Of a stretch of DNA of 46,854 nt, positions 16,969 through 23,806 are shown one piece after another. Both the position numbers and the translations under genes were made by a program. Source of the DNA: an uncultured Actinomyces sp. (GTDB lineage Bacteria; Actinomycetota; Actinomycetes; Actinomycetales; Actinomycetaceae); assembly GCA_900541895.1 (NCBI GenBank), contig UWSI01000012.1, positions 1 through 46,854 on the forward strand, given 5' to 3'. A model generated the notes under the pieces. The model searched no databases, was not told where the DNA came from, and saw only the letters and a program-made list of their open reading frames with translations. Positions within the stretch are counted from its first letter, which is position 1; each line of letters starts with the position of its first letter.

Positions 16969-18432
16969 TTAGCCGAGCGTGTGGGAAGGCGCGGCTTCCT
17001 GCGCACGAACGCGACGCGCACTGGTCAGCCAATATCCGCAGAAGCCTACGAGAAGGGCAAGAAGGATTCCGATGTTGGAACCGGCCCAATCGCCCTCTCG
17101 ACCTCCGAGCGGACCAAGGAGATAACCCTGCCACGCAAGCCACGAGGCATTCGCATTGACAACAAAGCCCCAGCCAACGAAGGAACCGACAGCCAGTGTG
17201 ACGATTGCTCCCCAGTTAACGGAACCGTAGCGTCCCGTTGATGTAAAGAGTGAGGGCTCGTCGTAGTCCTGATGACGGAGCGCGATGTCAGCAAGCATGA
17301 CGCCGCCCCAGGTGGCAATGACCACGCCAAGGGTTGTAAGGAAGGCAGTGAAAGGAGTGAGGAAAGAATCGGCGAAGAAGACAACGACGATCGTTCCGAT
17401 GGTCATGATGGTGCCGTCGATTGCGGTGGCAACGGGGCGGGTCACCGGGACGCCAGTTGCCAACAAGGAAAGTCCAGAAGAATAGATATCCATAACGATT
17501 CCACCGACAAGACCAAGGATTGCAACGATCGCAAAGGGAATCAGGAACCAGGTCGGAAGAATTGTTGTCAACGCGCCGATCGGGTCGTTGCCGATGGCTT
17601 CAGAGAGAGTGTCGTAGTTGGAACCAACCAGCAGCACACCGAAGATCACCAAGATAATGACGGGCAGCGCGGCACCTGCGGTCGTCCAACCAACGACCCC
17701 GGCGGTTGAGGCCTTGCGAGGAAGGTAGCGTGAATAGTCCGCTGCTGCGTTAATCCATCCAAAACCAAAACCAACCATGAGCATGCACATCGCACCCAGG
17801 AGCATCGCGAAGGGAGCCGCGGGACGTGCAGAAAGGACCGCGAAGTTGATTGTCGAGGCCGAGAGCAGAAGGTAGACGATCGTGAGGATTGCCGTCGCCC
17901 AGGTGATCCACGTTTGCACCTTCATGATCGCTTCAAATCCGAGGATGCCCGCTCCTGCTGCAAGGACAACAACGACGATCAAGGCGATGATCTGCGCAAG
18001 CAGGTGGTTGCTGAAACCAAGCGCTCCCATGACGGTCGCGGTTGCTTGAACCGCCATGATGGCAAGGAAGGTCTCCCACCCAACAGTGAGGATCCACGAG
18101 ATTGCTGCAGAGATACGGTTTCCGTTATATCCGAATGCCGCGCGAGAGAGCACGAGGGTCGGTGCAGAACCCCGCTTACCGGCGATAGCGATCAATCCGC
18201 ACAGAAGGAATGAGAGTGCGACGCCAACAACACTGACAAGAATCGCCTGCGTGAGTGAAAGACCGAAGCCCAGCACCCACGAACCCCAGGAAATACCGAG
18301 GACAGAGATATTAGCGGCAAACCAAGGCATGAATAAGGACGATGGCGTGCCTTTTCTTTCGGATTCGGGGATCACATCAAGACCGGCCATCTCGATGTTT
18401 AGACCAGACGAAACCTGAGTGGTCTCACTCAT
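16969..18432 (-). CDS. NCS1-family nucleobase (cytosine/purine) permease
   Basis: 487 residues, start at the ATG at 18430-18432 behind GAGGAG. About twelve hydrophobic segments. The opening GTPSSLFMPWFAANISVLGI and the later GFGWINAAADYSRYLPR are hallmarks of NCS1 (CodB/purine-cytosine permease) transporters, which move nucleobases or related compounds with H+ or Na+. The stop is 19 bases before the phosphorylase start, so the two probably share a transcript and a substrate class. Given the unusual phosphorylase, adenine or another aminopurine is a reasonable guess, but hydantoin, allantoin, cytosine and thiamine precursor carriers share this fold. Confidence 0.9.
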   Translation of the reverse strand: MSETTQVSSGLNIEMAGLDVIPESERKGTPSSLFMPWFAANISVLGISWGSWVLGFGLSLTQAILVSVVGVALSFLLCGLIAIAGKRGSAPTLVLSRAAFGYNGNRISAAISWILTVGWETFLAIMAVQATATVMGALGFSNHLLAQIIALIVVVVLAAGAGILGFEAIMKVQTWITWATAILTIVYLLLSASTINFAVLSARPAAPFAMLLGAMCMLMVGFGFGWINAAADYSRYLPRKASTAGVVGWTTAGAALPVIILVIFGVLLVGSNYDTLSEAIGNDPIGALTTILPTWFLIPFAIVAILGLVGGIVMDIYSSGLSLLATGVPVTRPVATAIDGTIMTIGTIVVVFFADSFLTPFTAFLTTLGVVIATWGGVMLADIALRHQDYDEPSLFTSTGRYGSVNWGAIVTLAVGSFVGWGFVVNANASWLAWQGYLLGPLGGREGDWAGSNIGILLALLVGFCGYWLTSARRVRAQEAAPSHTLG

Positions 18433-18487
18433 GAACAATGCTCCTCTGCATTCGTGTTACCGCAGTTCATGTGGCTCTCAATCCACA

Positions 18488-18626
18488 CTATGAACTATAG
18501 GGAAAGCGAGCACACGAAGGGCAGATGCTCACGAAATTGATTCGAGGGATTGCCCACACCTTGAAAGGAAGAGATGCTGCGGCGACGTGAGAGAAACACT
18601 CGCTAAAATCCAACGGGCACCTCCAC
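18488..18626 (-). pseudogene. Remnant of a toxin 3' end plus immunity-gene start
   Basis: The minus strand carries GTGGAGGTGCCCGTTGG, then ATTTTAG. In one frame this reads VEVPVGF-stop, the exact C-terminus of the TNT-like protein at 19194. In the other frame a TTG (18611-18613) behind GGAGGTG opens LDFSE, like the immunity starts MDFAD and MGFSE. About 25 of 29 bases match the junction at 19194-19222, and two differences are synonymous in the toxin frame. The immunity frame then loses similarity and ends at 18488. I read this as debris of a third toxin/immunity junction at the island's downstream edge. Confidence 0.6.
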
Positions 18627-18658
18627 ACGCAGAAAACTGTCCCCTCAACAAAGAAGCC

Positions 18659-19204
18659 CTATTCATCCTCCTCAGGCGTCCACTCACGATCAACCCACTG
18701 ACTCAAGAGCGGACCAGCATCCGGACGTAGGTAGCACTCCAACACATCCAAAGGCGAATACTCAACCACATACGACAACGCCGAAAGAAGATCGTCATCC
18801 GTCGTCTTACATGAGAAAAATACACCTTCACTATTTCGTATACCCACAAACCCATGCCAAGGCTTTGAATCCACCGGAACCAACGACCATCCAGGACGCA
18901 TAGACAAATTACGAACAAGACGAAGAGGCTGAAACCCTAACCTTTTACGAAGAGGATTCCCATAGCACAGAGTTAAACAATGCTCCATCACATGCAAACT
19001 ACTCGACCGAAAAACCGGTGCCCCGATATTCCCGCGCTCATACTCGTAATAGGCAAACAAACCCTCCTTACGATGCACTACCTCCGGTTCAGAGACCATG
19101 TCCGTGGGAAAGAACTCCAAATAACCATCCTTCCCCAGATCACCCACCACGTCACATCCCCAGACCTCATGCATCACCTGACCAAGACGCTCACTAAAAC
19201 CCAA
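18659..19204 (-). CDS. Putative Imm61-like immunity protein 1
   Basis: 181 residues, TTG start at 19202-19204 behind GGAGGTG, overlapping the end of the upstream TNT-like gene by 11 bases. Paralogue of the protein at 20658: shared blocks include HCxxxxYGNPLRxRxGF, RPGWSLV/RSGWTMV and a nearly identical C-terminus LDVLECYLRPDAGPLLSQW. It also resembles the protein at 19648 more distantly. No signal peptide or membrane segment, acidic C-terminus (EWTPEEDE). The size, the coupled position after a toxin domain and my recollection of family Imm61 suggest a cytoplasmic antitoxin that binds the TNT-like protein. The family name was not checked. Confidence 0.7.
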   Translation of the reverse strand: MGFSERLGQVMHEVWGCDVVGDLGKDGYLEFFPTDMVSEPEVVHRKEGLFAYYEYERGNIGAPVFRSSSLHVMEHCLTLCYGNPLRKRLGFQPLRLVRNLSMRPGWSLVPVDSKPWHGFVGIRNSEGVFFSCKTTDDDLLSALSYVVEYSPLDVLECYLRPDAGPLLSQWVDREWTPEEDE

Positions 19205-19514
19205 CAGGCACCTCCACGCCTTTTAAAACACCCCTTTTAATCAAGTCCGAGATTTTTACCGGACTCCCAAGCTCATCAAGAATTCTCAACTGACGTACCC
19301 CACCGCACTCGCTTTCCCACGATGCAGCGATTCCATGCTCAATCTGCCAGCCCTCAGGCATATGACCAGTAAATACATACTGATAGTAGGGCTCATGTAC
19401 TGATCCAGGCGCAAGCCCGCGTTCCTCAAACGAAGCAACACGCCCGCCTTCTACAGCGCCAAGAAACTTTCCATTCGGACCTCCAACACGGTCCGAACCA
19501 AAGCTCTCGTCCAT
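19194..19514 (-). CDS. Orphan TNT-like NAD-glycohydrolase toxin domain
   Basis: 106 residues, ATG at 19512-19514 with GGGAG upstream. Almost exactly one TNT domain (the tuberculosis necrotizing toxin fold): DRVGGPNGKFL, FEERGLAPGSVHEPYYQY, then GGVRQLRI, then DLIKRGVLKG. In TNT toxins the conserved Arg (here in ERGL) and the Gln after the double Gly (here in GGVRQ) belong to the NAD-cleaving site (from memory of CpnT-TNT). No delivery domain, signal or N-terminal extension, so it is a detached toxin tip rather than a whole exported toxin. It overlaps its immunity gene by 11 bases, which implies coupled translation. Activity is untested. Confidence 0.7.
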   Translation of the reverse strand: MDESFGSDRVGGPNGKFLGAVEGGRVASFEERGLAPGSVHEPYYQYVFTGHMPEGWQIEHGIAASWESECGGVRQLRILDELGSPVKISDLIKRGVLKGVEVPVGF

Positions 19515-19585
19515 GCTCCCACGCTACAACCACGCCCCCACAATCTCAAGATTCAAAAGAAGGTCCAAAAGACCTTCACAGGACG

Positions 19586-19625
19586 AAAAAGCAGCCGGGC
19601 GAACTCAACATGTCCACCCGGCTGC
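19586..19625 (-). terminator. Intrinsic terminator between two toxin/immunity units
   Basis: GCAGCCGGG (19591-19599) pairs with CCCGGCTGC (19617-19625), followed on the minus strand by TTTTT. It lies 22 bases after the stop of the immunity gene at 19648 and separates that unit from the TNT-like gene at 19514. Confidence 0.85.
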
Positions 19626-19647
19626 CTCGGCCTCGAAAATCGAGAAA

Positions 19648-20172
19648 CTAACTATGGCGAACCCAATTCCGCAAGGCACCACCATCTTCAGACATATACG
19701 CATCAAGGAGCATCTGCGAATCAAGAGTCGCAATATGCGCGAACGCAGTGAGTTCTCGATGGGTCGGGAACATTGTGCGCACGGTCAAAGGCAGGACTTT
19801 TCCACCCAGCTCAAGCCCTCCAACCCACGGGAAGAATTGCACATAGACGTAAGGATGAGCAACGGGATCAGAATCAACCTGCGGAATGATGATCGGATCC
19901 CATCCAAAATAGCTACGGGCGAACTCGCCGACGTGGATAATCGCGCCTTTCGCGGTCCAGTCCTCGAAAGGAGAGGCAACGAAAGTCGAGCGGTCCTCCC
20001 AGCGCTCACTGGGACCGTATTTGTACAGCAAAGTTCCCTGATCATCGTGCTCGGTCCACAAGTTATGCCAGTAAATACCGCCATCCCACGTCAGTGCAAT
20101 ACCAGTGCCGCGCTTCATCCAGAAAGCACCGGAGGACTTAGCGAATTCGATCAGTTGACTGGTAGTACTCAT
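19648..20172 (-). CDS. Putative Imm61-like immunity protein 2
   Basis: 174 residues, ATG overlapping the stop of the TNT-like gene upstream (ATGA, 20169-20172). Soluble, rich in Trp and aromatic residues (GIYWHNLW, FPWVGGLELGG). Its C-terminus, LLDAYMSEDGGALRNWV, lines up with LLxxYLRPDAGPLLSQW of the two other immunity-like proteins, so I place it as a divergent member of the same family. The ATGA coupling to a toxin-like gene and the following terminator define a clean two-gene cassette. Expected role: neutralising the product of 20169-20609. The assignment is by context and weak similarity only. Confidence 0.65.
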   Translation of the reverse strand: MSTTSQLIEFAKSSGAFWMKRGTGIALTWDGGIYWHNLWTEHDDQGTLLYKYGPSERWEDRSTFVASPFEDWTAKGAIIHVGEFARSYFGWDPIIIPQVDSDPVAHPYVYVQFFPWVGGLELGGKVLPLTVRTMFPTHRELTAFAHIATLDSQMLLDAYMSEDGGALRNWVRHS

Positions 20173-20609
20173 GACAGAGACCGTCCCTTCAAGATTCCCA
20201 GTTCAACGCACTCGGCAACCGTGAGTAGCTCGCCGCCGTAGAAAAAACGCACCTCCCGCGCGCCGCCTTTCGCGCCGAAGTTCGGTGCAGTCACTCCGGT
20301 GACGATCAACGCATATTCGGGAAGCTTCGCAATCGTGTACGCGTAGTAGGGCGAGTGAACATCGGTGATTACCAGGCAGCGCTGCTGGAAAGAATAGGGC
20401 TTGCCGTTCGGGTCAACCTGCCACACGCGCGAAAGATAGGGGTAGCCGATCATATCGACCATGTCGCCGTACTTAGAGGTGTAGGCCTCCAAGCTGGCGA
20501 ACTGCTCAATGCTGGAACGCAGCAGTGAAGAACTCACCTCTTCACTATCCATCAACCAACGCCAAGGACCCTGCGGTTCCTTAGGCTCTGGAGTCATCGT
20601 TGAATCCAT
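20169..20609 (-). CDS. TNT-like protein with altered catalytic glutamine
   Basis: 146 residues from the ATG at 20607-20609 behind GGAAAGG. The last 90 residues align without large gaps to the TNT-like protein at 19194: YSFQQRCLVITDVHSPYYAY against ASFEERGLAPGSVHEPYYQY, then GGAREVRF against GGVRQLRI, then CVELGILKG against LIKRGVLKG. The Arg is kept, but the catalytic-position Gln is Glu. The first 50 residues (SSLLRSSIEQFASLEAYTSK) form an extra helix-rich segment, perhaps a scrap of the parent toxin. It could be an altered-specificity or inactive toxin domain. Coupled to the immunity gene at 20172 by ATGA; 48 bases after the immunity gene at 20658. Confidence 0.6.
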   Translation of the reverse strand: MDSTMTPEPKEPQGPWRWLMDSEEVSSSLLRSSIEQFASLEAYTSKYGDMVDMIGYPYLSRVWQVDPNGKPYSFQQRCLVITDVHSPYYAYTIAKLPEYALIVTGVTAPNFGAKGGAREVRFFYGGELLTVAECVELGILKGRSLS

Positions 20610-20657
20610 GTATTTCACCTTTCCGCGAGATGTTTCCCATCATATGCCACGAAAATG

Positions 20658-21188
20658 TCATCTTGCGGGCTTCGAAAGCCACTGCGATAAAAGCGGTCCC
20701 GCATCCGGACGCAAATAACACTCCAACACATCCAAAGGCGAATACTTAACAACGTGAGAAAGACCTGCGAGCAGGCGAAAATCGCTCGTTTCGCAGGGAT
20801 AGAAGTTCCCATCGCCCGAGCGAATTCCAAGGTAATCATGTCGAAGTGAAGAACCCGTGTGAACCATTGTCCACCCCGAACGGATCGAAGCACTGTCTCC
20901 CAGTGTCAATTTGGGAAAACCGTATCGAATGCGCAGAGGGTTTCCATAGTTCTGAAGGACACAGTGGTCGAAAACGTGCCGATTAGTCGTCTGGAACAGA
21001 GGAGCACCTCGGGAAGCGCGCTCGCAGTAGTAGAAGGAATATTTACCCTCTTGGTAATCGGCCTCTTCGTGGGGAGCGGCAAAAACTCCGGCGTTGAAGA
21101 CAAGCCCACCGGTAGCGGCGAAGCTCCCAGCGACCTTCATACCCCAGGCGTCATAAAGCACCTCAGCGAGGCGATCAGCAAAGTCCAT
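20658..21188 (-). CDS. Putative Imm61-like immunity protein 3
   Basis: 176 residues, ATG at 21186-21188 behind GAGGAGGTG. Closest relative in the window is the protein at 18659: same start pattern (MDFADRLAEVLYDAWG against MGFSERLGQVMHEVWG), the same YGNPLRIRYGF block and the C-terminal LDVLECYLRPDAGPLLSQW. The similarity of the last 20 codons extends to the DNA, where about 50 bases are almost identical. Its own toxin is missing except for a short tail frame at 21175-21267. An immunity gene without its toxin is common in toxin-tip arrays, where it protects against sibling strains (established for polymorphic toxin loci). Confidence 0.7.
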   Translation of the reverse strand: MDFADRLAEVLYDAWGMKVAGSFAATGGLVFNAGVFAAPHEEADYQEGKYSFYYCERASRGAPLFQTTNRHVFDHCVLQNYGNPLRIRYGFPKLTLGDSASIRSGWTMVHTGSSLRHDYLGIRSGDGNFYPCETSDFRLLAGLSHVVKYSPLDVLECYLRPDAGPLLSQWLSKPAR

Positions 21189-21267
21189 CAGGCACCTCCT
21201 CAGGCATCCTTGTCTTCACCGAAGCGTAGTATCTTTCGAATCCACTCAAACCTGACAAAGCTGCCAT
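21175..21267 (-). pseudogene. Possible toxin C-terminal scrap upstream of immunity gene 3
   Basis: A 30-codon frame beginning ATG at 21265-21267 ends EEVPDGLC-stop and runs 14 bases into the immunity gene at 21188. The TNT-like gene at 19194 ends VEVPVGF-stop with the same out-of-frame relation to its immunity start, so this looks like the same junction after loss of the toxin body. Short and only weakly similar; chance is possible. Confidence 0.4.
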
Positions 21268-21339
21268 GCTTTTACGCTACATCCACTGAGCGGCTCTCTG
21301 CCAAATTTCAACAGATTAGACGTCAGAATGTGGTCATCA

Positions 21340-21376
21340 AAAACCTTGGGGTGGCCGTGTTAAACGGCCACCCCAA
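21340..21376 (-). terminator. Intrinsic terminator after the FAH-family gene
   Basis: Perfect 13-bp stem TTGGGGTGGCCGT (21346-21358) / ACGGCCACCCCAA (21364-21376), 5-base loop, followed on the minus strand by GGTTTTTG. It is 27 bases past the stop of the gene at 21403 and marks the right border of the toxin/immunity island. Confidence 0.88.
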
Positions 21377-21402
21377 AGAAAGACTGCGAGAAGAAATAAT
21401 GA

Positions 21403-22170
21403 CTACATCGCCAGGTTTGTTAGCGTCCCAATTCCTGCGACCTCAACCTCGACGCGTTCACCGTGCTTGAGCGGTCCGCCGGCCGGCGTACCGGTCAAGA
21501 TGACATCTCCGGGAAGAAGCGTGCAGATCCCCGACACATAGGAAACAATTCGCGCAACGGAATATCCCATTTGAGAGGTACTTCCGCTCCCCCGTTCTTC
21601 CCCATTGATGCGGACCGAAATTTCAGCATTATCGGGATCAAAATCCCCGCCGACAGTGATCCACGGACCCAGCGGGCACGCGGTATCCCAACTCTTCGCG
21701 CGACCAAGTGCTCCCCCGTCATCGCGAGCTGCATCCGCAGCGGTCAAGTCATTCGCGCAGGTGTAACCCAAGATCACGGAAGAGGCGTCTTCAATGCTGA
21801 CGTCCTTTGCCAGGGTCTTAATGACCACGGCTAGCTCGGCCTCGTAAAAGACTTCCTGGCCCCAGGAAGGAAAGACGATCGGATCATCCGGGCCAATGAC
21901 GGCAGTATTCGGCTTGAAGAAGACGGAGGGACGCGCCGGATCCTCACTGCGCTGCTCGCCAGGTGCCGGGTAGTTTCCGCCCAGACCAATGACTTTCGAC
22001 CGAGGGATCACCGGAGAAAGCAAGCGAACTTCATCCAGTTCAAAGATCTGGCCAGAGGGCTCGACCGGCGAGAACAAAGGATCGCCCTTCAAACCAACAA
22101 TCCGGGTCGATTCATCTTCCAAAGCTCCGTAGTGAATAGAGCTTCCTTGCGAGAAACGAGCAATGCGCAT
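21403..22170 (-). CDS. Fumarylacetoacetate hydrolase (FAH) family protein
   Basis: 255 residues, ATG at 22168-22170 behind AGGAGG. Family landmarks: KVIGLGGNYPAPGEQ, PSVFFKPNTAVIGPDDPIV, the metal ligands in FYEAELAVVI, LGYTCANDLTAAD, and the C-terminal LLPGDVILTGTPAG. FAH-fold enzymes hydrolyse or decarboxylate beta-keto acids in aromatic or oxaloacetate metabolism, with Mg or Ca. A gene of this family sits next to gltX in mycobacteria, so it may be the ancestral neighbour of gltX here, separated by inserted genes (inference). Follows the AGCS symporter by 27 bases. Confidence 0.9.
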   Translation of the reverse strand: MRIARFSQGSSIHYGALEDESTRIVGLKGDPLFSPVEPSGQIFELDEVRLLSPVIPRSKVIGLGGNYPAPGEQRSEDPARPSVFFKPNTAVIGPDDPIVFPSWGQEVFYEAELAVVIKTLAKDVSIEDASSVILGYTCANDLTAADAARDDGGALGRAKSWDTACPLGPWITVGGDFDPDNAEISVRINGEERGSGSTSQMGYSVARIVSYVSGICTLLPGDVILTGTPAGGPLKHGERVEVEVAGIGTLTNLAM

Positions 22171-22197
22171 CGCGACCTCCTAAGTCTTGCCAGTAGC

Positions 22198-23676
22198 CTA
22201 ACGCGAAGCGGGTTCTGCAGCCCAAATATCACCGGGAAGGTCGCCCGGAAGAAGGTCATTACCCTGCGCAACGAAGACAGGATCTGCGATGCCGCGACGA
22301 CGCTGGGCCTCGTAGTCGCGAAGAGCACCCAGGCCCCACGGGGCAAGGACAATCAAGGCGACCAAGTTCGTCAAGGTCATGATGGCCATCGCGATATCGA
22401 CGGAATTCCATACAAGATCCAGAGTTGTCAGCGAACCGATCACGACCGAGGCAACGGAGATCACTCGAACAGTCCAAGTCGCAGCCTTCGACTTCACGAC
22501 AAAGGACAGATTGATTTCGGAATAGACGTAGGCCGCAATGATCGACGAGTAGGCAAGCACGAAGATCAGAATCGACATCGGCATGATGGTCCACTGCCCC
22601 AGCTGGTCGGCCACAGCAAGTGTCGTGAGGTTCGCGGGGTTTGCCTCGGGGTTTGACCAGACCTTTTCGCCAGCAATCAAGATGACGAAAGCCGTTGCGG
22701 TACACACGATGATCGTGTCAACGAAAACGCCCAGAGACTGGATGAGGCCCTGGCGAACGGGGTGAGCGACGGTGGCGGTTGCAGCCGCATTGGGAGCAGT
22801 ACCCTGACCGGCCTCGTTCGAGAAGAGGCCGCGCTTCGTACCGTTGATGACCGCAGCGATAATCCCGCCGCCGAGGCCTGCAAGCGTCGGTTGCGGGGCA
22901 AACGCACTTGCGAAGATTTGTCCCAGAACAGAACCAAACTTGGGCAGGTTCATCACGCAGATCACGGCAACCATGATGACGTAGACGGTGGCCATGATCG
23001 GTGCCATCCATTCGGTCACGCGAGCCACGGTCTTAATTCCACCGAAAATCACCATTGCGGAGAACACAAAGAGCAATGCTGCAATGACCAGATGTGCGCT
23101 GGAAAGGCCACCAAGTCCCGGAAGAGGCTCGCGGCTTGAGGGGCTGAGCGCACCCAGAAGAGTTGTGGCGATCGCGTTGGACTGCACGGAGGTGATCACG
23201 AACGCACAGGTCACAACAGTGATGACAGCAAAAATGCTTGCCAATACCTTATTCTTCATGCCTCGCGCAATGTAGTAGGCAGGGCCTCCGCGGAAAGTTC
23301 CGTCAGCCGAACGAACCTTGAAGATCTGCGCAAGCGTGGCCTCGAAAAAGGCGGTTGACATACCGACCAGTGCAACAACCCACATCCAGAAGATCGCACC
23401 TGGACCGCCCATGAGCAGCGCAACGGCCACGCCAAAGACGTTGCCGACGCCCACGCGTGCGGCCAGAGAGATCGTGAATGCCTGGAAGGAAGAAATTCCA
23501 CCCTTCGCCCCGCCGCGAGAACCCGAAATTGAGCGAATCATTTCGGGGAATTGACGAATCTGCATGAATCGGGATCGCACTGTGAGGTAAAGTCCCGTGC
23601 CAATCAGGATCCACACGGTCAGGTGCAAGGTGATCCAGTCAGCGATGTTTTGGATGGACTGTGCCAGATCCGCCAT
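22198..23676 (-). CDS. Sodium:alanine/glycine symporter (AGCS family)
   Basis: 492 residues, ATG at 23674-23676 behind GGAGGA. Around eleven membrane segments. Diagnostic sequences: SSFQAFTISLAARVGVGNVF, GGPGAIFWMWVVALVGM, GGPAYYIARGM, and NGTKRGLFSNEAGQGTAPNA, all typical of AlsT/DagA Na+-coupled carriers for alanine, glycine or glutamine. Located in the inner membrane. Upstream of the FAH-family gene on the same strand with a short gap, so possibly one operon, though a functional link is not obvious. The 130 bases between this gene and the helicase hold both promoters. Confidence 0.93.
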   Translation of the reverse strand: MADLAQSIQNIADWITLHLTVWILIGTGLYLTVRSRFMQIRQFPEMIRSISGSRGGAKGGISSFQAFTISLAARVGVGNVFGVAVALLMGGPGAIFWMWVVALVGMSTAFFEATLAQIFKVRSADGTFRGGPAYYIARGMKNKVLASIFAVITVVTCAFVITSVQSNAIATTLLGALSPSSREPLPGLGGLSSAHLVIAALLFVFSAMVIFGGIKTVARVTEWMAPIMATVYVIMVAVICVMNLPKFGSVLGQIFASAFAPQPTLAGLGGGIIAAVINGTKRGLFSNEAGQGTAPNAAATATVAHPVRQGLIQSLGVFVDTIIVCTATAFVILIAGEKVWSNPEANPANLTTLAVADQLGQWTIMPMSILIFVLAYSSIIAAYVYSEINLSFVVKSKAATWTVRVISVASVVIGSLTTLDLVWNSVDIAMAIMTLTNLVALIVLAPWGLGALRDYEAQRRRGIADPVFVAQGNDLLPGDLPGDIWAAEPASR

Positions 23677-23806
23677 TCGTTCCTCCGCTATCTACTTTCA
23701 ACAAGGTTGTGGGTCAGCGCCTCGAAGTCTATCGCGATGGGGCGATCTTCTTCGCTTTTAGCCGCAAACTGGACGCAAATGCGGGGAGGTCTGGGAAGAT
23801 AGAAGC

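Noticed and set aside
19513..20241. 242-codon plus-strand open frame over the immunity 2/toxin 2 genes
   Set aside because: Antisense to two coupled genes and spans their terminator; no recognisable family.
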